Positions 54,485 through 62,689 of a stretch of 64,000 nt of DNA are shown here, piece after piece (the stretch's first letter is position 1; every line of letters begins with the position of its first letter). A program made the translations under genes and the position numbers. The stretch comes from WHSW01 sp963767285 (GTDB taxonomy: Bacteria; Actinomycetota; Thermoleophilia; Solirubrobacterales; 70-9): the NCBI GenBank assembly GCA_963767285.1, contig CAVYDJ010000002.1:1-64000 (forward strand), given 5' to 3'. The notes under the pieces are model-generated. The model was not told the origin of the DNA. It was given only the letters and a program-made list of their open reading frames with translations, and ran no database searches.

Positions 54485-54868
54485 ATGGCACGCATCGCGG
54501 GAGTCAATCTCCCTCTCAACAAGCGGATCGAGGTCGGCCTCACCTACGTCCACGGCGTCGGGCGCTCGACCTCGAACGAGGTGCTGAAGAAGGTCAAGAT
54601 CGACCCCGACACCTACGTCAAGGATTTGACCGAGGAGGAGACGGTCAAGCTCCGCGACGCGGTCGAGGAGCTCGAGGTCGAGGGTGACCTTCGCCGCGAG
54701 CGCTCGCAGAACATCAAGCGCCTCTCGGAGATCGGCTCCTACCGCGGCCTGCGCCACCGGCGCGGCCTGCCGACCCGCGGCCAGCGCACCAAGACCAACG
54801 CCCGCGGCCGGAAGGGCCCGCGGCGGATGAGCATCGCCGGCAAGAAGAAGGCGCCGGCGAAGAAGTGA
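54485..54868 (+). CDS. rpsM: 30S ribosomal protein S13
   Basis: 127 aa. RIAGVNLPLNKRIEVGLTYV, SYRGLRHRRGLPTRGQRTK and a basic C-terminal tail that reaches P-site tRNA are present. ATG at 54485. Normal length. It starts the alpha operon with rpsK, rpsD, rpoA and rplQ. Confidence 0.
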   Translation: MARIAGVNLPLNKRIEVGLTYVHGVGRSTSNEVLKKVKIDPDTYVKDLTEEETVKLRDAVEELEVEGDLRRERSQNIKRLSEIGSYRGLRHRRGLPTRGQRTKTNARGRKGPRRMSIAGKKKAPAKK

Positions 54869-54879
54869 GGCGCTGACCG

Positions 54880-55278
54880 ATGCCGCAACCGAAGAAGGGC
54901 AAGGGACGTGCTCGCCGCAGGGTGAAGAAGAACGTCCCCTACGGAATCGCCCACGTCAAGACCTCTTTCAACAACACGATCGTCACGATCACCGACCCCG
55001 AGGGCAACGTGGTCTGCTGGGAGTCCGCCGGCTCGGCCGGGTTCAAGGGCTCGCGCAAGTCGACGCCGTTCGCCGCTCAGGTGACCGCCGACGCCGCCGC
55101 CCGCAAGGGCATGGAGCACGGCGTCGAGCGCGTCGAGGTGCACGCCAAGGGCGCCGGCTCCGGCCGCGACACGGCGATCCGCTCGCTCCAGGCCGCCGGC
55201 CTGCAGGTGACCACCGTCAAGGATGTGAGCCCGCAGGCTCACAACGGCTGCCGCCCGAAGAAGCGGAGGCGCCCCTAA
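54880..55278 (+). CDS. rpsK: 30S ribosomal protein S11
   Basis: 132 aa. IAHVKTSFNNTIVTITDPEG and the end DVSPQAHNGCRPKKRRRP are standard. It shapes the mRNA exit with S7 and S18. The stop overlaps the rpsD ATG by one base. The N-terminal Lys/Arg patch is normal. Confidence 0.
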   Translation: MPQPKKGKGRARRRVKKNVPYGIAHVKTSFNNTIVTITDPEGNVVCWESAGSAGFKGSRKSTPFAAQVTADAAARKGMEHGVERVEVHAKGAGSGRDTAIRSLQAAGLQVTTVKDVSPQAHNGCRPKKRRRP

Positions 55279-55898
55279 TGGCCCGCGACACCGGACCGCA
55301 GTGCAAGCAGTGCCGCCGCGAGGGCCAGAAGCTGTTCCTGAAGGGCGAGCGCTGCCTGACCGAGAAGTGCGGCGTCGAGCGCCGCTCCTATCCGCCCGGC
55401 GAGCACGGCCGCGGGCGCGTGCGCGCCTCGGAGTACCGCAACCAGCTGCGCGAGAAGCAGAAGGCGCGCCGGTTCTACGGCGTGCTCGAGCGCCAGTTCG
55501 CGGGCTACTACGCGAAGGCCTCGCGCCAGGAGGGCGTCACCGGCGACAACCTCCTGCGCCAGCTCGAGCGCCGGCTCGACAACGTCTTGGTCCGCCTCGG
55601 ATTCGCCGCCTCGCGGCGCCAGGCGCGACAGTTCGTCAACCACGGCCATTGGCTCGTCAACGGCCGCCGAGTGGATATCCCCAGCTATCAGGTCCGTCCA
55701 GACGACGTGATCACGATTCGGCCCAACTCGGGCGCCACGGACACCATCCGCCAGGCGACCGAGCTGACCGCGGCGGTTCCGCCGTGGCTGCAGGCCGACC
55801 ACGACGCCCTGACGGCGAAGGTGCTCAAGCTGCCGGAGCGCAGCGAGATCACCGCGCCGATTCAGGAGCAGCTCATCGTCGAGTTCTACTCCAAGTAG
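55278..55898 (+). CDS. rpsD: 30S ribosomal protein S4, zinc-binding
   Basis: 206 aa. The N-terminus has a Cys4 zinc site (CKQC, CLTEKC); the S4 RNA-binding domain reads NVLVRLGFAASRRQARQFVN. S4 nucleates the 30S body and in E. coli represses the alpha operon. A 34-bp spacer leads to rpoA. Confidence 0.
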   Translation: MARDTGPQCKQCRREGQKLFLKGERCLTEKCGVERRSYPPGEHGRGRVRASEYRNQLREKQKARRFYGVLERQFAGYYAKASRQEGVTGDNLLRQLERRLDNVLVRLGFAASRRQARQFVNHGHWLVNGRRVDIPSYQVRPDDVITIRPNSGATDTIRQATELTAAVPPWLQADHDALTAKVLKLPERSEITAPIQEQLIVEFYSK

Positions 55899-55932
55899 AG
55901 CTCCCCCCGTACACGACCCAAGCGAGGAAGCA

Positions 55933-56907
55933 ATGACCACCCTGCCCGAGTTCCAAATCCCGAAGATCACCAGCGAGGACATCGACGACCGGTCCGGAAC
56001 CTTCGTCGTCGAGCCACTCGACAAGGGCTTCGGCTACACGTACGGGAACTCGCTGCGCCGGGTCCTGCTGTCGTCGCTCGGCGGAGCGGCGATCAAGAGC
56101 GTCCGGATCGAGGGCGTCGCCCACGAGTTCTCGACCGTCGCCGGCGTCAAGGAGGACGTCACCGACATCGTCCTCAACCTCAAGGACATCGTGGTCAAGA
56201 TGCACACCGACGCCGACGAGGTCGAGGCCCCGCTGGTCGCGACCGGCCCGGGCGAGGTCAAGGCCAAGGACATCGACCTCCCCGCCGGGGTCGAGATCCT
56301 CAACCCCGACGTTCCGATCGCGACGCTCGAGAAGCGGACCAAGCTCGAGATGTATCTGACGGTCGGCAAGGGCCGCGGCTACTCGCCGGCGGAGGAGAAC
56401 AAGACCGAGGACCAGCCGATCGGCGTGATCCCGATCGACTCGATCTTCTCGCCGATCCGGCGTGCGTCCTACGAGGTCGATTCCGCCCGCGTCGGCCAGC
56501 GCACCGACTTCGACAAGCTGACGCTCGAGGTCGAGACCGACGGCTCGATCGAGCCGGGCTCGGCGGTTCGCGAGGCGGCCGAGATCCTGATCAAGACAAT
56601 GGCGATCTTCACCGACGCCGACCGGGTCGAGGAGCTCACCGCGCGTGACGCGCTCGCCGCCGATGGCGGCGCCGAGTTCCCCGCGGGGGTCGGTGCGCCG
56701 TCGGAGGGCGACGAGCGTCTGATCGAGGAGCTGGAGATCGGCGTTCGGGCCTACAACTGCCTGAAGCGCGCCGGGATCCAGACCGTCGGGGACCTCGTCC
56801 AGCGCTCCGAGTCGGAGCTCAACGCGATCCCGAACTTCGGCAAGCGCTCGACCGAAGAGGTGATGGAGGCCCTGCACGCGCTCGGCCTCAACCTCCGCGA
56901 CGAGTAG
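55933..56907 (+). CDS. rpoA: DNA-directed RNA polymerase subunit alpha
   Basis: 324 aa. The N-terminal assembly domain has GFGYTYGNSLRRVLLSSLGG; the C-terminal DNA-binding domain (RAYNCLKRAGIQTVGDLVQR, LNAIPNFGKRSTEEVMEAL) has the promoter-contact helix. Linker is acidic. ATG at 55933 after a weak AGCGAGG site. It completes the polymerase core set with rpoB and rpoC in this window. Confidence 0.
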   Translation: MTTLPEFQIPKITSEDIDDRSGTFVVEPLDKGFGYTYGNSLRRVLLSSLGGAAIKSVRIEGVAHEFSTVAGVKEDVTDIVLNLKDIVVKMHTDADEVEAPLVATGPGEVKAKDIDLPAGVEILNPDVPIATLEKRTKLEMYLTVGKGRGYSPAEENKTEDQPIGVIPIDSIFSPIRRASYEVDSARVGQRTDFDKLTLEVETDGSIEPGSAVREAAEILIKTMAIFTDADRVEELTARDALAADGGAEFPAGVGAPSEGDERLIEELEIGVRAYNCLKRAGIQTVGDLVQRSESELNAIPNFGKRSTEEVMEALHALGLNLRDE

Positions 56908-56926
56908 GTAGCTTCCCGGTCCGACC

Positions 56927-57280
56927 ATGCGTCACGGAAAGCAGCGCAACAAGCTCAGCCGCGACAGCGCCCACCGGCGGGCGCTGATGCGCAACCTCTG
57001 CCGCGAGGTGATCGAGCACGAGCGGATCAAGACGTCGCAGGCGAAGGCGAAGGCCGTGAAGCCGAAGCTCGAGAAGCTGATCACGCTTGCCAAGCGCGGC
57101 GACCTCCACGCGCGCCGCCAGGCGCTCAGCGAGCTGAGCCAGGACAAGTTCCTCGTTCACAAGCTGTTCGAGGAGATCGCGCCCCGCTACGCGGAGCGCC
57201 CCGGCGGCTACACGCGGATCGTCAAGCTCGGCCCGCGTCGCTCGGACTCGACCGAGATGGTCTTCCTCGAGCTCGTCTAG
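56927..57280 (+). CDS. rplQ: 50S ribosomal protein L17
   Basis: 117 aa. MRHGKQRNKLSRDSAHRRAL and RPGGYTRIVKLGPRRSDSTE are standard. It sits at the exit tunnel. It ends the ribosomal supercluster; truA follows after 28 bp that hold a promoter-like hexamer. Confidence 0.
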   Translation: MRHGKQRNKLSRDSAHRRALMRNLCREVIEHERIKTSQAKAKAVKPKLEKLITLAKRGDLHARRQALSELSQDKFLVHKLFEEIAPRYAERPGGYTRIVKLGPRRSDSTEMVFLELV

Positions 57281-57296
57281 CGCCGCCCGTCCCAAA

Positions 57297-57302
57297 TAAT
57301 CT
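57297..57302 (+). promoter_or_regulatory. -10 hexamer for a leaderless truA mRNA
   Basis: TAATCT, then 6 bases, then the GTG start at 57309. It sits in an A/T-rich island (CCCAAATAATCT) within otherwise GC-rich sequence. Confidence 0.
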
Positions 57303-57308
57303 GGGGCG

Positions 57309-58043
57309 GTGCCCACCGCCCGGCTCGACATCGCCTACGACGGCTCCCGCTTTGGCGGCTGGGCCGCACAGCCGGGCCAGCGGACGGTCCAGGGCGAGCT
57401 CGAGTCGGCGCTCGAGCGGATCACCGGCGAGCTGCTCGAGCTGACGGTCGCCGGCCGAACCGACGCGGGCGTGCACGCGACCGGCCAGGTGGCCAGCTTC
57501 GAGCATGTCAACGAACTGCCCGATCAGTTCGCGGTGCGGCTGAACGCCGTGCTGCCGTACGACGTCGCGGTGCTCGGGGTGGCACCGGCGCCCGACGGCT
57601 TCGACGCCCGCCGCTCGGCGATCGCGCGCGCGTATCGCTACCGGGTGCACGCGGCCGCCGTCCGCAATCCCTTCGAGGAGCGCCGGGCGCTGTGGTGGCG
57701 CCACCCGCTCGACCGCGAGCTGCTGAACGCCGCGGCCGCGCTGGTCGTGGGCAAGCACGACTTCACCGCCTTCACCCCGACCCAGACCGAGCACGTGCTG
57801 TTCGAGCGCAACGTCGACGCGTGCCGCTGGGTCGAGGACTACGCGGGGCTGCTGGCGCTGGAGATCGAGGCTCCCTCGTTCATGCGCAACCAGGTGCGGG
57901 TCCTGGTCGGGACGATGCTCGAGGTCGGGGGCGGGCGGCGCACGCTCGAGGACTTAGAGTCGCTGCTCGCGGGCGCCCCGCGCGACCGGGCAGGAGAGAC
58001 CGCACCCCCGCACGGTCTCTACCTGGTCGCCGTCCGCTACTAG
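57309..58043 (+). CDS. truA: tRNA pseudouridine synthase A
   Basis: 244 aa from GTG. The catalytic Asp52 is in GRTDAGVHATGQVAS; RAYRYRVHA, KHDFTAFTPTQT and FMRNQVRVLVGTML are family stations. It modifies positions 38-40 of tRNA. The linkage after rplQ is common. Its last 4 bases overlap the convergent next gene. The leaderless promoter suggests it can be expressed apart from the alpha operon. Confidence 0.
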   Translation: MPTARLDIAYDGSRFGGWAAQPGQRTVQGELESALERITGELLELTVAGRTDAGVHATGQVASFEHVNELPDQFAVRLNAVLPYDVAVLGVAPAPDGFDARRSAIARAYRYRVHAAAVRNPFEERRALWWRHPLDRELLNAAAALVVGKHDFTAFTPTQTEHVLFERNVDACRWVEDYAGLLALEIEAPSFMRNQVRVLVGTMLEVGGGRRTLEDLESLLAGAPRDRAGETAPPHGLYLVAVRY

Positions 58044-58456
58044 ATCTGGACGGCGACGAGCTCCTGCTCGGCCTCGAGGTGCGCGTGCGACGGGCAGTAA
58101 CGCCTGTCGTTGACCGGCTCGCGGCGACAGGGGTCGCCGCGGCGGGTGGTGGCGGCGCAGGCGCGTGGCAGGGCGGAGGCCTGCTGCTCCAGGATCGCCG
58201 CCGCGACCGCGAGGTGGCGGTCGATCATCCTTCGGACCCGCAGCTGCGCCTGAATCGGATACAGGCACCGGATCGACGAGAAGAGGAAGCGGTCCGGCCG
58301 CGCGAAGTACTCGCGGTCGGTCGCCAGCCGCATCATCGTCATCTCACAGGCGTCGAGCAGCGTCTGGTGCGCCCTGGCGCGGTCGGGTCCCGGCGCGGTC
58401 TCGTCGAGCAACGCTACGAGCCGCCGGTACAGCGCCCGGCTGAGGTGGTGATACAT
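58040..58456 (-). CDS. hypothetical protein with C-terminal Cys/His ribbon
   Basis: 138 aa from ATG 58454-58456, chosen because AAGGAGGGG lies just upstream. The N-terminal part is helical (HLSRALYRRLVALLDE, HQTLLDACEMTMMRLATDRE). The end has CAATTRRGDPCRREP and YCPSHAHLE, a small Cys3-His motif found on many unrelated proteins. No function can be assigned. It converges on truA. Confidence 0.
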   Translation of the reverse strand: MYHHLSRALYRRLVALLDETAPGPDRARAHQTLLDACEMTMMRLATDREYFARPDRFLFSSIRCLYPIQAQLRVRRMIDRHLAVAAAILEQQASALPRACAATTRRGDPCRREPVNDRRYCPSHAHLEAEQELVAVQI

Positions 58457-58543
58457 CCATGCCCCTCCTTGTCCGTGCATCGTCCTGACGCACGGGAGCT
58501 ACCCGCCCCGCTCGTGGCGAATCTCACGAGTTTGTACTTTGCG

Positions 58544-58918
58544 TTAAGACGCGGGGGCGTAGCGGTGGTGGATCCCGAGCGAGTTGCCGTCGGGGTCCTT
58601 GAAGAACGCCTGCCAGCAGACGCCGGAATCGATGGTCTCGCCCTCGAACTCGACGCCGCGCGACTCGAGCTCGGCCTTCGCCGCCTCGAAATCCTCGACG
58701 TGGAACTCGATCGGCATGGAGTGGGGCTCGAACTCGAGCCCGAAGGCGTCCGGCTGCATCACCGCGATCGTCAGGTTGCCGGTCTCGAACTCGCCGGCCG
58801 GCATGTCGCCCCAGCGCTTCCCGAACCGCAGGCCCAGCACGTCGCCGTAGAACTTCGCGGCGGCGTCGTAGTCGCGGGTCGGCACGCAGATGAAGTCGGT
58901 GCCGGTGAGCAGTGTCAT
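58544..58918 (-). CDS. VOC (glyoxalase/dioxygenase superfamily) protein
   Basis: 124 aa. Two beta-alpha-beta-beta-beta modules: TDFICVPTRDYDAAAKFYGD with VLGLRFGKRW, then IEFHVEDFEAAKAELESRGV with FFKDPDGNSLGIHH. It has metal-ligand candidates in the usual places (His in EFHVED, Glu elsewhere). Substrate unknown. Its ATG overlaps the ABC ATPase stop (ATGA), so it is the last gene of the iron-transport operon. Confidence 0.
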   Translation of the reverse strand: MTLLTGTDFICVPTRDYDAAAKFYGDVLGLRFGKRWGDMPAGEFETGNLTIAVMQPDAFGLEFEPHSMPIEFHVEDFEAAKAELESRGVEFEGETIDSGVCWQAFFKDPDGNSLGIHHRYAPAS

Positions 58919-59997
58919 TGGAGCTCCCCTTCGGTGGTTGGTGGTCGCGGGAGGACGTCGGTGGGGCCGTCGACCCAGGCGCGCACGCGATCGCCGGGGT
59001 GCCAGGCCGGGAAGCCGAGGCGGCGCGAGCGCACGGTTTGCCCGGAACCGAGCTTCAGCTCGACCAGCTGGTCGTGGCCGAAGAAGCGGCGGGCGACGAC
59101 CTCGGCCTCGGCGGCCCCCTCGGGACCGGTGATCCCGATCGCGATCGACTCCGGGCGAACGAGCACGTCGACGGGCCCCGCGACCGCAGCGTCCGCCGAG
59201 AACGAACCGAGCTCGCAGCTGACCCGGCCGTCGGCCGCGTCTCCGGCGACGACCTCGATCTCGCCGAGGAAGCCCGCCACCCAGCGTGAGGCTGGCCGCG
59301 AGTAGATCTCCTCGGGCGTGCCCAGCTGCTCGACGATTCCATCGCGCATCACGGCGACGGTGTCGGCGATGCTCAGCGCTTCCGCCTGATCGTGGGTGAC
59401 GAAGAGGACCGTGATCTCGGCCCGCTTCAGGATCTCGCGCACCTCTTGGCGCAGGCGGTCGCGGAGGCCCGCGTCGAGGTTCGAGAAGGGCTCATCCATG
59501 AGGATCAGGTCGGGGGTCGGCGCCAGGGCGCGGGCCAGCGCGACGCGCTGCTGCTGACCGCCGGACAGCTCGTGCACGGGCCGCCGCGCCTCGGCCTCCA
59601 GCCCGACGAGGTCGAGCACCTGGGCGACCCGGTCGGGATCGGGCCGGCGGCCCAGGCCGTAGCCGACGTTGCCGACGACATCGAGATGGGGAAACAGCGC
59701 GTAGTCCTGGAAGACCATCCCGATCCGCCGCTCCTCCGGAGGCAGGAAGCCGCCAGGCCCGCAGAGGATCCTCTCCCCGATCAAGATCTCGCCCGCGTCG
59801 GGCTGCTCGAGCCCGGCGATCAGGCGCAGCGTCGTGGTCTTTCCGCAGCCCGACGGGCCCAGCAGGGCGCAGACGGAGCCGGCCTCGACCTCGAGCTCGA
59901 CCCCGTCCACCGCCCGCGTCGGGCCGAAGTGCTTGCGCAGCCCGGTCAGGCGAAGCGCCGCCGCCGTCGTTGCCGCCCGGTCGGCCGTCGCACTCAC
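58915..59997 (-). CDS. iron(III) ABC transporter ATP-binding protein (FbpC type)
   Basis: 360 aa from GTG. Walker A GPSGCGKTT at 47-55, signature LSGGQQQR at about 145-152 and Walker B LILMDEP. The C-terminal TOBE-like domain (VLVRPESIAIGI) regulates transport. It is coupled to the permease gene by GTGA. The set with a periplasmic-binding lipoprotein and a fused permease indicates ferric-iron uptake; polyamine transport is the main alternative. Confidence 0.
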   Translation of the reverse strand: MSATADRAATTAAALRLTGLRKHFGPTRAVDGVELEVEAGSVCALLGPSGCGKTTTLRLIAGLEQPDAGEILIGERILCGPGGFLPPEERRIGMVFQDYALFPHLDVVGNVGYGLGRRPDPDRVAQVLDLVGLEAEARRPVHELSGGQQQRVALARALAPTPDLILMDEPFSNLDAGLRDRLRQEVREILKRAEITVLFVTHDQAEALSIADTVAVMRDGIVEQLGTPEEIYSRPASRWVAGFLGEIEVVAGDAADGRVSCELGSFSADAAVAGPVDVLVRPESIAIGITGPEGAAEAEVVARRFFGHDQLVELKLGSGQTVRSRRLGFPAWHPGDRVRAWVDGPTDVLPRPPTTEGELQ

Positions 59998-61601
59998 TGT
60001 GCGACCGTCCCGCGCTCGGAGAGCAGGTAGAGCGGCACGGCGGCGACCGCGAGCAGGATCAGTGCCGGGATTGCGCTCGCCTCGTAGAAGCCGAAGCTGG
60101 TTTGGTTCCAGATCTCAGTCGCCAATGTCCTGAATCCGATCGGAGCGAGGATCAGCGTAGCCGGGAGCTCCTTGATCGCGTGTAGGAAGACGAGGGCGAC
60201 GCCGGCCAGGATCCCACTGCGCACGAGCGGGGCCGTGATCGTCGTGAAGACCTCGCCCGGCGTCCGCCCGAGCCCCCGGGCAGCCTCCTCGACGCGCGGC
60301 GATATCTGGCGCAGCGAGGCGCTGATCGGCCCGATCCCCAGCGGCAGGTAATGCACCGTGAGGGCGAAGATCAGCATCGCCAGGGTCTGGTAGAGGACCG
60401 GCACCGCTCGGGTCGCGAAGAAGACGAGCGCGAGGGCGACGATGATCCCGGGCAGCGCATAGCCGGCGTGGCCGACCCGCTCGAGCCCCCGGGTCAGCCG
60501 GCCCGGGTAGCGCCCGGCCAGCACGGCGACCACCAGGGCCGCCAGGCCGCCCGCGATTGCCGCGCCGACCCCGGTCATCAGCGAGTTGACCGTCAGGCCG
60601 ATCGCGAGGTCGAAGGACGTCCCGCCGGCTCCGAGCCCCTTGCTGGCCCAGTAGATCAGCACGCCGACGGGAAGCACGAGCGCGACGAGCACGATCGCCG
60701 AGCAGAAGGCGACCGCGGGCAGCCGCCAGCGACCGAGCCGGTACGGGCGCGGGGGCCTGCCGGGCCCTGGCCCGAGCCGGTGGACCGCACGGCCGTGCAG
60801 CAGCCGCGCGTTGCCCCACAGCAGGACCAGCATCAAGAGCACGAGGACCATCCCCAGCGCGGCGGTCGCCGTGCGGTCGAAGCTCGACTTGTAAGAGATG
60901 TAGATCTCGCGCGTGAACGAGTCGAAGCGCATGATCGACACGGCGCCGAAGTCCGAGATCACGAACAGTGCCGTGAGCAGGCCCCCGACGGCGATCGCCG
61001 GCCACAGCTGAGGCAGGACGACCGTGCGGAACGTCTCCAGGGGCCCGCGGCCCATCGCCCGCGCGGCGTCCTCGAGCTGGGGATCGGTGCGCTTCAGCGC
61101 CGCCCTGACGGGCAGCAGGACGAGCGGATACGTGAACAGGGTGAGGACCAGGAAGGCGCCCGGAAAGCCGTAGATCGAGGGGATCGAGCCGACGCCGAGG
61201 GCATCGGCCAGCAGCCCCTCGGGGCCGAGCGCGGCCACGAACAGGTAGGCGCCGACGTAGCTCGGGATCACCAGCGGCAGCGTGCACAGCGTCGCCCAGG
61301 CCCGGCGACCGGGGAGGTCGGTGCGCACTGTGAGCCAGGCGATCGGGACGGCGATCAGGATCGACGCGCCGGTCACCGCCGCGGCCAGGCCGGCGGTCCT
61401 CGCCAGGACCGCAGCCGTCCGGGAGTCGAATGCGGTCTCGAGCGCCGGGCCGAGGTCGCCGACGACGACGATCGCCAGGTAGGCGGCAGGCAGCAGCACC
61501 GCGGCGCCGACCACCAGCCCGGCGAGGAGCAGCCAGGCAGGCGGCCGGCGGCTGGCGCGCGCGGTCGGCAGCTCCATCGCGCTTCCCGCGGTGGCCTCCA
61601 T
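59994..61601 (-). CDS. iron(III) ABC transporter permease (FbpB type)
   Basis: 535 aa with about 12 helices in two homologous halves, each with an EAA-type loop: QLEDAARAMGRGPLETFRTV and RVEEAARGLGRTPGEVFTTI. That fused layout is typical of ferric permeases. The ATG at 61599-61601 overlaps the binding-protein stop (ATGA); longer upstream extensions of this frame are antisense-free artefacts of the binding-protein gene. Confidence 0.
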   Translation of the reverse strand: MEATAGSAMELPTARASRRPPAWLLLAGLVVGAAVLLPAAYLAIVVVGDLGPALETAFDSRTAAVLARTAGLAAAVTGASILIAVPIAWLTVRTDLPGRRAWATLCTLPLVIPSYVGAYLFVAALGPEGLLADALGVGSIPSIYGFPGAFLVLTLFTYPLVLLPVRAALKRTDPQLEDAARAMGRGPLETFRTVVLPQLWPAIAVGGLLTALFVISDFGAVSIMRFDSFTREIYISYKSSFDRTATAALGMVLVLLMLVLLWGNARLLHGRAVHRLGPGPGRPPRPYRLGRWRLPAVAFCSAIVLVALVLPVGVLIYWASKGLGAGGTSFDLAIGLTVNSLMTGVGAAIAGGLAALVVAVLAGRYPGRLTRGLERVGHAGYALPGIIVALALVFFATRAVPVLYQTLAMLIFALTVHYLPLGIGPISASLRQISPRVEEAARGLGRTPGEVFTTITAPLVRSGILAGVALVFLHAIKELPATLILAPIGFRTLATEIWNQTSFGFYEASAIPALILLAVAAVPLYLLSERGTVAQ

Positions 61602-62635
61602 CAGAGCGCCCCGGCCTCCTGCATCAGCTCGATCGTTGCCTGAGTCTGGGAGATGTCGGCGAGGCCGCGGTCCGGGGCCGGGATCCGATCGAGCGGGACG
61701 TCGAGGGTCGGGTCCGGCTCCGCGCCGACCGCGAGCGGATACTCCTTCGAGGTCGAGGTGAAGTACAGCTGGCCGTTCTTCGACAGCAGCGAGCGCACGA
61801 AGTCGAACGCCTCGTCCTTGCGCTCCGAGGACTCCAGCACCCCGACCTGCGTCAGCAGCAGCAACGAGCCCAGCCCATCCGGGGGATAGAAGAGCTTCAC
61901 CGGGTAGTCCGGCCCCTCGGCCGCGACGGCCTGGGCCACGTAGTAGTGGTTGAGCAAGCCGACGTCGATCTCCCCCGCGGCGACCGCGTCGCGGATCGCG
62001 ACGTTGTCGGGGTAATCGACGACATCGTTGGCGACCATGCCCTCGAGCCATTCGCGCGCGGTGTCGTCCCCGTAGGCGAGCCGCAGGGCGGTCACGTACT
62101 GCTGGAGCGAGTCGCTCACCGGGCTCCACCCGACGCGCCCATTCCACTCCGGGGCCGTGAGCTCGAGGGGTGAGTCCGGGAGCTCCCCGGCGTCGATCTC
62201 CGGCCCGTAGGCGATCACCCGGGCGCGCCCGGTGACGCCGACCCAGCGCCCCTCCGGGTCCCGGTATTGCGGCGGGACCCGTTCGAGGATGTCGTCCGGC
62301 AGCGGCGTCAGCAGCCCGCGCGCGGCGAGCGCTCCGATCGCCCCCGGCTCCTGGGCGAAGAAGACGTCGGCCGGGGAGTTGTCGCCCTCCTCGATCAGGG
62401 TCGCGGCGAGGTCGCCGGTGTCGGCGAACCGCACCTGCACGTCACGATCGGCCTCGGACTCATAGGCATCGACCGCGCCGCCGATCGCGGCCGGGATCCG
62501 CCCGGAGTAGAGCGTGATGCCCTCCGTCTCCGGCTCGTCGCCGCCCGCGTCCGTGTCCGGGGACGTGGCGCTGCAGCCCGAAGCGAGAATCGCGGCGACT
62601 GCGAGCAAGATGGTGGCTGGAGCGATGCTGGTCAC
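61601..62635 (-). CDS. iron(III)-binding lipoprotein (FbpA/FutA type)
   Basis: 344 aa from GTG. Lipobox ASGC puts the lipid on Cys21. ITLYSGRIPAAIGGAVDAYE, FFAQEPGAIGALAARGLL and the tyrosine pair in LLNHYYVAQAV, the iron-ligand motif of this family, are present. It captures ferric iron outside the cell for the permease. A DtxR-like box lies 32 bases before the start, so it should be induced when iron is scarce. First gene of a four-gene operon. Confidence 0.
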   Translation of the reverse strand: MTSIAPATILLAVAAILASGCSATSPDTDAGGDEPETEGITLYSGRIPAAIGGAVDAYESEADRDVQVRFADTGDLAATLIEEGDNSPADVFFAQEPGAIGALAARGLLTPLPDDILERVPPQYRDPEGRWVGVTGRARVIAYGPEIDAGELPDSPLELTAPEWNGRVGWSPVSDSLQQYVTALRLAYGDDTAREWLEGMVANDVVDYPDNVAIRDAVAAGEIDVGLLNHYYVAQAVAAEGPDYPVKLFYPPDGLGSLLLLTQVGVLESSERKDEAFDFVRSLLSKNGQLYFTSTSKEYPLAVGAEPDPTLDVPLDRIPAPDRGLADISQTQATIELMQEAGAL

Positions 62636-62666
62636 GGTCGTGTTCGGGCCGGCTCGCCCGATCCTG

Positions 62667-62685
62667 TTAGGGAAGCCTAATCTTA
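62667..62685. promoter_or_regulatory. DtxR/IdeR-type iron box
   Basis: TTAGGGAAGCCTAATCTTA matches the known 19-bp consensus TWAGGTTAGSCTAACCTWA at 16 of 19 positions. It lies between the divergent iron-binding lipoprotein gene and the next gene, and overlaps that gene's -10. Iron-loaded repressor would shut both off. The match is seen; regulation is inferred. Confidence 0.
62678..62683 (+). promoter_or_regulatory. -10 hexamer for a leaderless mRNA, inside the iron box
   Basis: TAATCT, then 6 bases, then the GTG at 62690. The same hexamer and spacing precede truA. It lies within the DtxR-like box, so a bound repressor would cover it. Confidence 0.
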
Positions 62686-62689
62686 GGGG

